From an uncultured Bacteroidaceae bacterium (GTDB lineage: Bacteria; Bacteroidota; Bacteroidia; Bacteroidales; Bacteroidaceae): 64,000 nucleotides of DNA. The position numbers and the translations under genes were made by a program. Under the pieces are notes generated by a model, which saw only the letters and a list, made by a program, of their open reading frames with translations, was not told the origin of the DNA and did not search any database. Location of the stretch: assembly GCA_934293005.1 (NCBI GenBank), contig CAKQYA010000007.1, positions 1 to 64,000 of the forward strand. The letters run 5' to 3'. Below are positions 26,566 through 34,823 of this stretch, piece by piece. The stretch's first letter is position 1, and each line of letters begins with the position of its first letter.

Positions 26566-26966
26566 CATCGTCAAAAGGAAAAAGGAAGTCACAAGCGAGT
26601 GACAAGGTCAAGAAACAGAACGGTATTCAGAAACTGTTTGTTTGCGACCGACTTGACAAGTCATACCATTTTGAATGGTAATTGAACAAAGAATCAAAAG
26701 GAAAATTATTCTATCATATAGGTTTTGGTAAAGGTATTAGATTTAGGTTAGTAAAAGATTGTTATTTGGGAGTAGGTCCTCGTGAGAGGCTCTCCTCCAT
26801 TTTAAAAGACAAATAGTTAAAAACGACATATAGGCCTCTAAGGCCAAGCTGGTCAAGAGATTGGGTCGGCTGATTGCAGAAAAGAAAATAGGTTAGATAT
26901 TGGTTTAGTTAAACATTGAATCTTTATAAAGTATTAATTTTTTATTAAAAGAAAGGAGATTGTTTT

Positions 26967-27044
26967 ATGGAGACTATGACTATCATTGCAATTGCTATTA
27001 TTGCTGTATCAGTAATCATAAGCAATGTCTCAATCTTCAGATAA
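26967..27044 (+). CDS. 25-residue hydrophobic microprotein
   Basis: ATG 26967 begins METMTIIAIAIIAVSVIISN, followed by VSIFR and TAA. Nearly the whole peptide is one membrane helix of Ile, Ala and Val with an Arg at the end. The start is supported by AAAGGAGA eight bases upstream, stronger than most start sites in this window. It lies alone between a dedicated promoter (26534-26565) and terminators (27066-27182). Small one-span peptides of this kind are type I toxins, transporter-subunit peptides or leader peptides in known cases; nothing here decides among them. Homology cannot be judged by eye for so short a chain. Confidence 0.5.
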   Translation: METMTIIAIAIIAVSVIISNVSIFR

Positions 27045-27065
27045 GAAGTTGAGATTTCATGACAG

Positions 27066-27129
27066 TTCCGTAATACTCAGTGCAATTCGGCACTTGAGTT
27101 CTCGGAATGAATGAAAAGATAATTTTTTT
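27066..27129 (+). terminator. First terminator-like hairpin after the microprotein
   Basis: TTCCG (27066-27070) with CGGAA (27103-27107) encloses ACTCAGTGC / GCACTTGAGT; 15 bases later comes TTTTTTT (27123-27129). The distance to the T-run is longer than usual, so it may be a partial terminator or a structure in the 3' UTR. Confidence 0.45.
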
Positions 27130-27146
27130 GAATTTACAATAATAGG

Positions 27147-27182
27147 AAGTGCGCCAGGCTTTAAGCCAATGGCGCACTTTTT
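27147..27182 (+). terminator. Intrinsic terminator of the microprotein transcript
   Basis: AAGTGCGCCA (27147-27156), inner GGCTTTAAGCC, TGGCGCACTT (27170-27179), then TTT. Perfect 10-bp outer stem. Works on either strand. Confidence 0.85.
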
Positions 27183-27226
27183 CATGTTTGGGTATTTGGG
27201 CGATATTATTGGGGCTTGAGTTATGT

Positions 27227-27311
27227 AAGGCGCTCATGATTATTTTCATATTTGGCCCAAATATGAGAGCGGCTTACTTAGATATAATAAAATAATTTTG
27301 AACACCTACTT
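27227..27311. repeat. MITE-like element, family B, 85 bp
   Basis: Left end AAGGCGCTCATGATTATTTT, right end (reverse strand) AAGTAGGTGTTCAAAATTAT; the middle holds CATATTTGG-C-CCAAATATG and GAGCGGCTTACTT. About 80% like the copy at 29589-29677 along its length by eye. No coding capacity. Bases 27312-27539 that follow hold the FKBP promoter. Confidence 0.8.
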
Positions 27312-27407
27312 ATATAAAAGCGGTGTATAATAAGCCATATGAAACAAAAAAACATTAAAAAATGATTTTTTTCTGCCTTATATGTATAAAGTCAAGAAAA
27401 TAAGGTC

Positions 27408-27415
27408 TATCTTTG
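27408..27415 (+). promoter_or_regulatory. Promoter (-7 box) of FKBP pair
   Basis: TATCTTTG at 27408-27415; no good -33 box. The leader to ATG 27540 would be about 118 bases. Confidence 0.55.
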
Positions 27416-27539
27416 CAAAACGTCATGTTCTGTGTTGACGCAAGGTGCATGCACTATGTCCATTTTGTGGAGCGGCAAGCAGATGCAAAGAAAGACAATG
27501 AAAGAATAAGTTATAATCAATAAAAATAATAAACAGAAA

Positions 27540-28403
27540 ATGAAAAAAATCTTCACTATGGCAGCAGCAGTGGCTATGGCTGCCATGACAATCACTTCTT
27601 GCGACAACAATGGCGGCGCAAGTCTCAATGATGGTGTAGACTCATTGGCCTATGACCTTGGAGTAGCTCAGGCAGAAAACCTTAAGCAGTATATGTCAAT
27701 GCAGCTTGGTGTTGACTCGACATACCTTGACGATTTCATCAAGGGCATGAAAGAAGGTGCCTTGAATGAAGCTGATCCAAAAAAAGAAGCTTATATGAAG
27801 GGACTTGAGGTTGGACGCCAGGTCCAGCAGATGGCAAAAGGTCTCGGACATGAGATTTTCGGTGACGATTCCACAAAAACAGTCAGCGCAAACAAGATTC
27901 TCTCAGGTCTCGTGGCAGGTCTGAAAGGCACAGCAGAGATGGATTCAGAGGCAGCCAACAAGGCATTCATGGAAAAGATGGAGCCAATCAAGGAGGCTGC
28001 TATGCTCAAGACATACGGTGACAACAAGTTGGCAGGCGAGAAGTATCTTGCAGAGAACAAGAAGAAGGAAGGTGTTACAACTACAGCCAGTGGCATTCAA
28101 TATAAGGTGCTTGTAGCAGGTGACGGTTCGCTTCCAACAGACACAACAGTGTTGAATGTCAACTATGAGGGCAAGCTTATCGACGGTACAGTGTTCGATT
28201 CAAGTTACGAGCGCAACCAGCCAATCACAATCAGCATGGCACACCCAAGTGTTATCGAGGGTTGGGTTGAAGTGCTCAAACTGATGCCAGCAGGTTCAAA
28301 GTGGGAAGTAGCAATCCCTTACAAACTTGCATACGGTTCGCGCGACATGGGCCAGATCAAGCCTTTCTCCACACTTATCTTCACTATTGAGGTTTTGAAA
28401 TAA
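27540..28403 (+). CDS. FKBP-type peptidyl-prolyl isomerase, lipoprotein
   Basis: 287-residue FKBP-type cis-trans prolyl isomerase anchored by lipid: signal peptide with lipobox TITSC (Cys21). Residues ~35-170 form the helical FKBP N-terminal dimerisation domain (DSLAYDLGVAQAENLKQYMS; AEKYLAENKKKEGV later). Residues ~185-287 are the catalytic FKBP domain: NVNYEGKLIDGTVFDSSYER, SVIEGWVEVLKLMPAGSKWE, IPYKLAYGSR, STLIFTIEVLK. Resembles Mip/FkpA, which assist folding of outer-membrane and exported proteins in the periplasm. First of two paralogues; the second starts 58 bp downstream and is probably cotranscribed. Confidence 0.94.
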   Translation: MKKIFTMAAAVAMAAMTITSCDNNGGASLNDGVDSLAYDLGVAQAENLKQYMSMQLGVDSTYLDDFIKGMKEGALNEADPKKEAYMKGLEVGRQVQQMAKGLGHEIFGDDSTKTVSANKILSGLVAGLKGTAEMDSEAANKAFMEKMEPIKEAAMLKTYGDNKLAGEKYLAENKKKEGVTTTASGIQYKVLVAGDGSLPTDTTVLNVNYEGKLIDGTVFDSSYERNQPITISMAHPSVIEGWVEVLKLMPAGSKWEVAIPYKLAYGSRDMGQIKPFSTLIFTIEVLK

Positions 28404-28461
28404 TCATAGATCAAACCAGTGGAGACGCTAATCAGATATTCTGGTAATTAAAGCAGATAAG

Positions 28462-29580
28462 ATGAGAAAGAGCATTATAATGACAATAGCAGCGTTTGCC
28501 ATGGCAAGCGCTGTTTTCGCACAGACAGAGGCGAAAGATTCCATTGCAGCCGCAAAGGCAGCAGTGAAGGCGCAGCAGAAGAAAGCTGCTGAAGATTTGA
28601 AAGCATTCAAACTTAAGCAGAAGGCCGACCTTGCTGCATTCATCAAGGCTCAAAAGACAGGTAAGGCAGCAGAGTTTGAAGTGGTGAAGCCTGTGCTTGC
28701 CAATGCTGGCGACACCTTAGGCTACGCATATGGCGTGTCACAGTCGAACGGCTTGGAGCAGTATGCTAAAGGTCAGCTTGGCGTTGACAAGTCGTACATG
28801 GCAAAGTTTATGGAAGGCATAATGAAGAGTGCCTCTGCCGACCCGGCCGATAAGGAGTGGGGCGCTATGGAGGCAGGCTTGCAGATAGGCAGCCGCATCA
28901 TCCAGATGACGAAGCAGATCTCAGGCGACTATTATTCAGCCGACCCAGACATGTCCATCAGCCCAAATATTGTGGCAAGCGGCATCATTGCAGGTTTGCA
29001 GGGTAAGGCTGACCTCACTCCAGACAGTGCAATGGCATATGTCAAGCATGTGATGCCAGTTCGTGAGAAGGCCAACAAAGAGAGGCTTTATGGCCCCAAC
29101 CGTGAGGCAGGCGAGAAGTTCCTTGCAGAGAATAAGACCAAAGAAGGCGTTGTCACCACAGAGAGCGGCCTTCAGTATAAGGTCATCACCATGGGTACAG
29201 GCGACAAGCCTGCATTGAGCGACAAGGTCACAGTCGACTATGAGGGCAGGCTTATTGATGGCACAGTGTTCGATTCAAGTTACAAGAGAGGCAAGTCGAC
29301 CTCCTTTGGTGTCACTAACGTGATAAGAGGATGGACTGAAGCGCTCCAGCTGATGCCTGTAGGTTCAAAGTGGGAAGTGTATGTGCCATATGACCTTGCT
29401 TATGGCGAGCGTGAGGCTGGTAAGGAAATCAAGCCTTATTCGGCACTTATCTTCACTATTGAGCTTCATAGCATCGACACAGCAGGCACGACAGCAGCTG
29501 ACGCGAAGAAAACAGAAGCCGCTAATACGAAAAAGGCAAATGTCTCAAGCGTGAAAAAGAGCAAGAGCACAAAGAAATAA
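28462..29580 (+). CDS. FKBP-type peptidyl-prolyl isomerase, Lys-rich tail
   Basis: 372-residue paralogue of the preceding gene, but with a cleavable signal peptide (MRKSIIMTIAAFAMASAVFA, mature Gln21) in place of a lipobox. An added charged helix follows (AAAKAAVKAQQKKAAEDLKA), then the FKBP N domain (GDTLGYAYGVSQSNGLEQYA) and the catalytic domain (VDYEGRLIDGTVFDSSYKRG; VIRGWTEALQLMPVGSKWEV; DLAYGEREAG; ALIFTIELHSID). The last ~40 residues are Ala/Lys/Ser-rich low complexity ending KKSKSTKK. Soluble periplasmic form of the pair. Domain similarity and adjacency point to tandem duplication followed by a change of anchoring. Confidence 0.94.
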   Translation: MRKSIIMTIAAFAMASAVFAQTEAKDSIAAAKAAVKAQQKKAAEDLKAFKLKQKADLAAFIKAQKTGKAAEFEVVKPVLANAGDTLGYAYGVSQSNGLEQYAKGQLGVDKSYMAKFMEGIMKSASADPADKEWGAMEAGLQIGSRIIQMTKQISGDYYSADPDMSISPNIVASGIIAGLQGKADLTPDSAMAYVKHVMPVREKANKERLYGPNREAGEKFLAENKTKEGVVTTESGLQYKVITMGTGDKPALSDKVTVDYEGRLIDGTVFDSSYKRGKSTSFGVTNVIRGWTEALQLMPVGSKWEVYVPYDLAYGEREAGKEIKPYSALIFTIELHSIDTAGTTAADAKKTEAANTKKANVSSVKKSKSTKK

Positions 29581-29588
29581 CAGCTGAT

Positions 29589-29677
29589 AAGTAGGTGCTC
29601 ATGATTATTTTCATATCTGGCGACAAATATGAGAGCGGCTTACGTTGACGTTATAAAATAATCTTGAGCGCCTGCTT
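29589..29677. repeat. MITE-like element, family B, 89 bp
   Basis: Left end AAGTAGGTGCTCATGATTAT, right end (reverse strand) AAGCAGGCGCTCAAGATTAT; middle ACAAATATGAGAGCGGCTTA as in the copy at 27227. It begins 8 bp after the stop codon of the FKBP gene. Both ends together could form a long hairpin in RNA. Confidence 0.8.
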
Positions 29678-29832
29678 AATATATGCTGATACATCGGCTG
29701 TAGAATAATCACGTGACACATCCATCAGAATTGAGATAATTGTCGAGAACATGGTGACATCGGTCATGCGATGCGGTGACAGCCGAAAAATAAACATTGA
29801 CAAATATCGACAGCAAGTTTTTTATTTAGACA

Positions 29833-32800
29833 ATGAAAAAGTATAAACTCACGAACAATGTGCTTGGTTGGATAGTATTTCTTATCGCAGCCTATACATA
29901 TTGTTCCACTATCGAACCTACGGCAAGTTTTTGGGACTGCCCTGAGTTCATAACCACAGCTTCAAAGCTGGAGGTAGGCCATCCGCCAGGCGCTCCATTC
30001 TTCATGCTCTTTGGCAATCTGTTCTCACACTTTGCCAGCGACGCCTCTCAGATAGCCAAGATGATCAACACGATGAATGCCCTGCTGAGCGCAGGATGCA
30101 TCCTCTTCCTTTTCTGGAGCATCACCCATTTGGCCAAGAGCCTTTTGGTAGGTGGAAAAGAAGAACCCACAGTGGCGCAGACACTTGCCATCATGGGCAG
30201 TGGCATAGCAGGCTCGCTCATCTACACATGGTCAGACACCTTTTGGTTTTCTGCTGTGGAAGGTGAGGTCTATGCCTTCTCAAGCTTCTTCACCGCGCTG
30301 GTGTTTTGGCTCATCCTCAAGTGGGAAGACAATGCAGACGAGCCTCATTCCGACAAGTGGCTCGTGTTCATAGCCTATCTGGTAGGCCTTTCAATAGGTG
30401 TCCACTTGCTCAACCTCCTTTGCATCCCGGCAATAGTGCTGGTCTACTATTACAAGAGGAGCTCAAATCCCACAGGCAAAGGCTCGCTTCTTGTGCTTGC
30501 CGTGTCTGTAGTCATTGTGGCAGCGGTGCTCTATGGCATTGTGCCAGGCATTGTGAAAGTGGGCGGATGGTTTGAGCTGTTGTTCGTCAACGAACTTGGC
30601 ATGTCGTACAATACAGGCCTTTACATCTACCTTACCCTGCTTGTTGCATCACTCATCTGGGCACTTGTGGAGACTGTGCATGTGAAGAGCAATGCCCGCA
30701 TGTACACATCATTCCTTGTCTGCACAGCATTGCTTGGCATTCCATTCTATGGACATGGTGCGGCATCCGTCGTCGTGGGCATCATAGTGCTTGGCATTCT
30801 TGGCTGCGTGCTGTTTTTCACAGGCAAGGTAGGTCCTCGTGTGCTCAACACCATGATTCTGTGCATGACGATGATGACAGTGGGCTACAGCTCATATGCC
30901 GTCATTGTGATACGTTCCACAGCCAATCCTCCTATGGATCAGAACTCGCCCGAAGACGTGTTCACCCTTGGTGAGTATCTTGGGCGCGAGCAATATGGAG
31001 ATCGCCCATTGTTCTATGGACAGACCTATGCCTCGCAAGGAGCCATCAAGGACAATGGTGATGGCACTCTTTCATACGACACAGAGAGCGGAGCTGATGT
31101 TTATCAGCGCAAGGACAAGGTCACAGAGGACGAGAAGGATGAATATGTAAAGATAAGAACCAAGTTTTCAATCAAGTATCCAAGCGACCAGTGCATGTTC
31201 TTCCCACGTATCTACAGCGAGGATTATGCATCGGCATACGAGTCGTGGCTCGGCAATGTGTCGACCCACACTGTCAACTATGAGATACCAGGCCGCGATC
31301 CTCGCCAGCTTGAGATACCAGGCCAGATAGACAACATCCGCTTCTTCCTGTCATACCAGATGAACTTCATGTATTGGCGTTATTTCATGTGGAACTTCGC
31401 AGGACGACAGAACGACATACAAGGCAATGGCGAACTGGAGCATGGCAACTGGCTGTCGGGCATTCCATTCGTCGACAATGCCCGTCTGGGCAATCAAGCC
31501 AAGCTTCCTTCAGAACTGAAAGAGAACAAAGGACACAATGTGTTCTATTGCTTGCCTCTCATTCTTGGTCTGCTTGGATTCTTCTGGCAAGCATTCCGCG
31601 GACAAAAAGGCATACAGCAGTTCTGGGTGGTCTTCTTCCTGTTCTTCATGACAGGCATTGCCATTGTCATCTATCTCAACCAGACGCCTCTCCAGCCACG
31701 TGAGCGCGACTATGCTTATGCAGGCTCGTTCTATGCGTTCTCCATTTGGTGCGGACTCGGCATCGCAGCCATCTGCGAATGGTTGGGCTCATGGCTCGGC
31801 AAGAAGATGAATCCACGCAAGGCAGCATTGATAGCAGGTGCAGCAGGCCTCTTGCCTGCGGTGGCAGTGCCGCTGCAGATGGTAAGCCAGACATGGGATG
31901 ATCATGACCGCAGCAATCGCTACATGTGCCGCGACTTTGGTCTCAACTATCTTGAGACAGTGCCAGAAGATGGCATCATATATACAAATGGCGACAACGA
32001 CACCTTCCCGTTGTGGTATAATGAGGATACAGAGGGCAAGCGCACAGACGTGCGTGTCTGCAACCTTTCATATCTTCAGACCGACTGGTATATTGACCAG
32101 ATGAAGCGTCCGGCCTATACAGGCAAGGGCCAATCGAGCCCGCTGCCTATATCATGGCCACGCTACAAATACACATCAGGAAAGAACGAGGCCATTGATG
32201 TCAATCCAGAAATGGCACAGGGCATCACTGTGAAAGATGTGGTTAAGAGTCTTCAGGAGGTGCAGCCTGCTTTGGCAAAGAAACTATGGGGCGATGAGCC
32301 ATTTGAATTGACCAACGCCATTCAGAAGTTTGTGCTCCAGAACTATGAAGGCCTCTCTGACGAAGAGCTTGAGATGACCAAGACACTTCCTCCATGCTTG
32401 CCGAGCGACACATTATATATAAATGTCGACAAGGAAGCCGTGAAACGTTCGGGCATGAAGATTGAGGGCGACTCTATCCCAGACCGCATGTACATCAGTC
32501 TTGCAGGCCGCAGCCGTTTGTATAAAAACTTCCTCATGATGCTTGAGATGATAGGCCAAGCCAATTTCTCACGTCCTATCTACATGTCTACCACAGTGGG
32601 TCCAAGCAATTATGGCGAACTCTACAAGCACTTTGTGCAAGAAGGCATGGCATGGCGCATCACGCCATTCACCTTCAGCCAAAACGGTCCATCAAGCACT
32701 GTGTGCGACACAGAGAAGATGTATGACAACATGATGAACAAGTACCAGTATGGCAATCTGAAGCATCCTGGACTCTACATCGATGAGACCACCATGCGCA

Positions 32801-33270
32801 TGTGCTTCACACACCGCAGCTGGTTTGCCGTTCTCATAAGCAATCTCATAGCAGAGGGCAAGAAAGACAAGGCTCTCAAGGCATTGGCGAAGTGTGATGA
32901 GGAGATACCTGCATATAATGTGCCACACGACTACAACAGCGCATCGCTTGAGTTGGCTGAGGCATATGTGGCATGTGGAAAGCCAGATAAGGCAATACCG
33001 ATACTTGACGCTATCATAAAGAATTCAAGAGAGTATATCGCATGGTATCTTTCTTTGGGCAACAACTATTTCGCCAATAGCCGCCGCTATTGCCATGAGA
33101 GAGTGTATGCCTTCGCGTCAGCGCAGAACGTGTATGCCAAGTTGGCCGAATCTTCTGCCGAAGGCAAGGTCAAGTATGGCAAGAAGTCGAAGGCTCTTGA
33201 GAATGAGCTTCAGACTCTCTACAGCGCATATGTGTCGAAATGTGATGCCTCAGGCATAGAGGTTCAGTAA
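29833..33270 (+). CDS. DUF2723 GT-C-like membrane protein
   Basis: 1145-residue integral membrane protein. The DUF2723 signature is at the N terminus: STIEPTASFWDCPEFITTAS followed by KLEVGHPPGAPFF, placing an Asp/Glu pair after the first span as in GT-C glycosyltransferases. About a dozen spans occupy ~10-340 and ~560-680. The second half is soluble (GDNDTFPLWYNEDTEGKRTD; HRSWFAVLISNLIAEGKKDK) and ends in TPR-like helices (LELAEAYVACGKPDKAIPIL). Human TMEM260, which shares DUF2723, is a protein O-mannosyltransferase, so this may glycosylate proteins or lipids on the periplasmic face; that is inference. It stands alone, with a family B repeat upstream and a perfect hairpin after it. Confidence 0.88.
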   Translation: MKKYKLTNNVLGWIVFLIAAYTYCSTIEPTASFWDCPEFITTASKLEVGHPPGAPFFMLFGNLFSHFASDASQIAKMINTMNALLSAGCILFLFWSITHLAKSLLVGGKEEPTVAQTLAIMGSGIAGSLIYTWSDTFWFSAVEGEVYAFSSFFTALVFWLILKWEDNADEPHSDKWLVFIAYLVGLSIGVHLLNLLCIPAIVLVYYYKRSSNPTGKGSLLVLAVSVVIVAAVLYGIVPGIVKVGGWFELLFVNELGMSYNTGLYIYLTLLVASLIWALVETVHVKSNARMYTSFLVCTALLGIPFYGHGAASVVVGIIVLGILGCVLFFTGKVGPRVLNTMILCMTMMTVGYSSYAVIVIRSTANPPMDQNSPEDVFTLGEYLGREQYGDRPLFYGQTYASQGAIKDNGDGTLSYDTESGADVYQRKDKVTEDEKDEYVKIRTKFSIKYPSDQCMFFPRIYSEDYASAYESWLGNVSTHTVNYEIPGRDPRQLEIPGQIDNIRFFLSYQMNFMYWRYFMWNFAGRQNDIQGNGELEHGNWLSGIPFVDNARLGNQAKLPSELKENKGHNVFYCLPLILGLLGFFWQAFRGQKGIQQFWVVFFLFFMTGIAIVIYLNQTPLQPRERDYAYAGSFYAFSIWCGLGIAAICEWLGSWLGKKMNPRKAALIAGAAGLLPAVAVPLQMVSQTWDDHDRSNRYMCRDFGLNYLETVPEDGIIYTNGDNDTFPLWYNEDTEGKRTDVRVCNLSYLQTDWYIDQMKRPAYTGKGQSSPLPISWPRYKYTSGKNEAIDVNPEMAQGITVKDVVKSLQEVQPALAKKLWGDEPFELTNAIQKFVLQNYEGLSDEELEMTKTLPPCLPSDTLYINVDKEAVKRSGMKIEGDSIPDRMYISLAGRSRLYKNFLMMLEMIGQANFSRPIYMSTTVGPSNYGELYKHFVQEGMAWRITPFTFSQNGPSSTVCDTEKMYDNMMNKYQYGNLKHPGLYIDETTMRMCFTHRSWFAVLISNLIAEGKKDKALKALAKCDEEIPAYNVPHDYNSASLELAEAYVACGKPDKAIPILDAIIKNSREYIAWYLSLGNNYFANSRRYCHERVYAFASAQNVYAKLAESSAEGKVKYGKKSKALENELQTLYSAYVSKCDASGIEVQ

Positions 33271-33280
33271 TCAAACAAAT

Positions 33281-33321
33281 CTTGCTCCCTTTCCTTTCTA
33301 AGCAGAGCGAAAGGGAGCAAG
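33281..33321 (+). terminator. Hairpin after DUF2723 gene
   Basis: CTTGCTCCCTTTC (33281-33293), 15-base loop, GAAAGGGAGCAAG (33309-33321): perfect 13-bp stem. No T-run follows, so termination may be partial and the deacetylase 19 bp on may be read through. Confidence 0.55.
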
Positions 33322-33339
33322 TTGTGTGTTAATGACAAT

Positions 33340-33981
33340 ATGATAATAGAACAACCGAGCAAGTGGCTGAGATGGCTTTATCCCAGTGCAATATGGAGGA
33401 TGGATCCGAATGAGAAAGCGGTTTATCTGACGTTTGACGATGGCCCTATACCAGAGTCGACGCCATGGTTGCTCGACACCCTCGACCGTTATGGCGTGAA
33501 GGCCACATTCTTCATGGTAGGTGACAATGTGAGGAAGTATCCCGAATTATATGAAGAGATACGTCGCCGTGGGCATCGCCTGGGCAATCACACATTCAAT
33601 CATCTTGGCGGCATCACTGTGTCGAGCAAGAGATTCCTTCGCAATGCCAATGAGGCCGATCGCTATATCCATTCCAATCTCTTCCGTCCGCCTCGTGGAT
33701 GGATGAAGAATGCTCAATATATCCATATACGTCGCCACTACACCATTATCATGTGGGATTTGGTGACACGCGACTATTCCAGGCACCTCACGGCGCAGGA
33801 TGTGGTGAACAATGTGAAGAAGTATGTCCGCAATGGCTCCATCATCACGTTCCACGATTCTCTGCGCAGCATAGACAAACTCAAGACAGCTCTTCCCGAA
33901 TGCATAGAATGGCTGCAGAAAGAAGGGTATGAGATGAAGGTCTTTGATGAGAAGTTGCAGCATTCGCGCAAACTGAAATAA
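33340..33981 (+). CDS. Polysaccharide deacetylase (NodB domain)
   Basis: 213-residue carbohydrate esterase family 4 / NodB-like protein. AVYLTFDDGPIPE places the catalytic base Asp33 and metal Asp34; the metal histidines are His84 and His88 in NHTFNHLGG; RPPRG at 116-120 and MWDLVTRDYS are the next family motifs, and IITFHDS the last. Removes N- or O-acetyl groups from a polysaccharide such as peptidoglycan, LPS or capsule. No signal peptide is visible, which fits several Bacteroidetes members placed at the cytoplasmic side, but a non-classical location is possible. The frame is open six codons upstream to a TTG inside the preceding hairpin; ATG 33340 (MIIEQPSKW) is chosen. Confidence 0.9.
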   Translation: MIIEQPSKWLRWLYPSAIWRMDPNEKAVYLTFDDGPIPESTPWLLDTLDRYGVKATFFMVGDNVRKYPELYEEIRRRGHRLGNHTFNHLGGITVSSKRFLRNANEADRYIHSNLFRPPRGWMKNAQYIHIRRHYTIIMWDLVTRDYSRHLTAQDVVNNVKKYVRNGSIITFHDSLRSIDKLKTALPECIEWLQKEGYEMKVFDEKLQHSRKLK

Positions 33982-34003
33982 GAAAGACAGCAACATAATA
34001 CAC

Positions 34004-34042
34004 AAAGAGGATGGGCAGACTTGACGTCTGCCCATCCTCTTT
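34004..34042. terminator. Bidirectional terminator, deacetylase / lrp
   Basis: AAAGAGGATGGGCAGAC (34004-34020), TTGAC loop, GTCTGCCCATCCTCTTT (34026-34042): perfect 17-bp stem with A/T at both ends, between convergent genes. Confidence 0.92.
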
Positions 34043-34096
34043 GTCTCTTCAGCTTTGGGTTGAAGATATTAGTAACTCCAATATTGGGCGAGCCGT

Positions 34097-34621
34097 TTAT
34101 TCGTCTTCGTCCAATATGATTTTTGCTTCTCCGCCTTTCTGAATGCGCTCATTTGGCTTGTCTGTGACACATATAGGCACTTCCTTCTTTATGCTCTGGT
34201 CGAGCGAGATGAGTGTCTCTGTGGAGTCAACGCCAGATATGCCCTGTATGCGTCGGTTGAGCAAGTCCATGAGTTGCTCATTGTCGCGTGCGTAGAGCTT
34301 CACCATCATGGTGTAAGGGCCAGTGGTGTAGTGGCATTCCACAATCTCAGGTATCTTGCGCAGCTCGTCGACCACGCGCGAATACATGGAACCTTTCTCC
34401 AGGCAGATGCCTACATATGTGCATGTGTTGTATCCCAAGCTCTTTGGGTTGATGATGTAGCCAGACCCCACGATGACATTAGTGTCTATCAGTCGCTGCA
34501 CGCGTTGGTGAATGGCTGCTCTTGACACTCCGCACACAGCTGCCACATCCTTGAAAGGTATGCGTGCGTTGGCGGAGATTATTTCCATGATCTGCTTATC
34601 AAGTTTGTCAATCTTTTCCAT
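34097..34621 (-). CDS. Lrp/AsnC family transcription regulator
   Basis: 174-residue feast/famine regulator. Winged helix-turn-helix at ~5-60 (LDKQIMEIISANARIPFKDV; GVSRAAIHQRVQRLIDTNVI), then the RAM ligand-binding domain ~70-150 (TYVGICLEKGSMYSRVVDEL; VECHYTTGPYTMMVKLYARD; LNRRIQGISGVDSTETLISL). A charged ~25-residue tail (NERIQKGGEAKIILDEDE) is longer than usual. Binds DNA as an octamer and responds to amino acids; its targets cannot be seen. A TACATTTG box on the minus strand (34682-34675) is a likely promoter. Divergent from rdgB, 202 bp apart. Confidence 0.95.
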   Translation of the reverse strand: MEKIDKLDKQIMEIISANARIPFKDVAAVCGVSRAAIHQRVQRLIDTNVIVGSGYIINPKSLGYNTCTYVGICLEKGSMYSRVVDELRKIPEIVECHYTTGPYTMMVKLYARDNEQLMDLLNRRIQGISGVDSTETLISLDQSIKKEVPICVTDKPNERIQKGGEAKIILDEDE

Positions 34622-34823
34622 CTGTGATGAATTTGTTTACTCGTTAATCGATGATTGTATGTGCAAATTGTAAACAAATGTAAGAGTTTTTTTTCTATTT
34701 GTAAAATAAAACTTGGAAAAATACTTACTTGACGCAAAAAAAATTACGATATGGTGTTAATACAAAATATTATGCGTAATTTTACAATGTGTAAGTTGCA
34801 AAACGGATTATTTATCATATTAT

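Larger units (their letters stand above)
26572..27182 (+). ncRNA. Structured ~610-base transcript with micro-ORF
   Basis: Bounded by a strong promoter and two terminator-like structures, this stretch has no large frame but many hairpins. Seen: GTCAC-AAGCGA-GTGAC (near 26598); nested GTCAAG...CTTGAC enclosing AAACAG...CTGTTT (26612-26657); TACCATT-TTG-AATGGTA (near 26663-26680); a long stem GGGAGUAGG... closed by CCUC-GUGA-GAGG with a GNRA tetraloop, ending CUCUCCUCC (26768-26799); and GGCCTCTAAGGCC (near 26832). A 390-base leader then ends in AAAGGAGA and the micro-ORF at 26967. I do not recognise it as RNase P, tmRNA, SRP or a known riboswitch. It could be a regulatory leader, a small RNA that is cut free, or the RNA part of a type I toxin-antitoxin-like locus. 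Confidence 0.5.

Noticed and set aside
26572..26960. RNase P RNA, tmRNA, SRP RNA or 6S RNA in the 26.6-kb leader
   Set aside because: None of the conserved cores (for example the P4 stem of RNase P, the tag frame of tmRNA, the SRP apical loop) could be found by eye.
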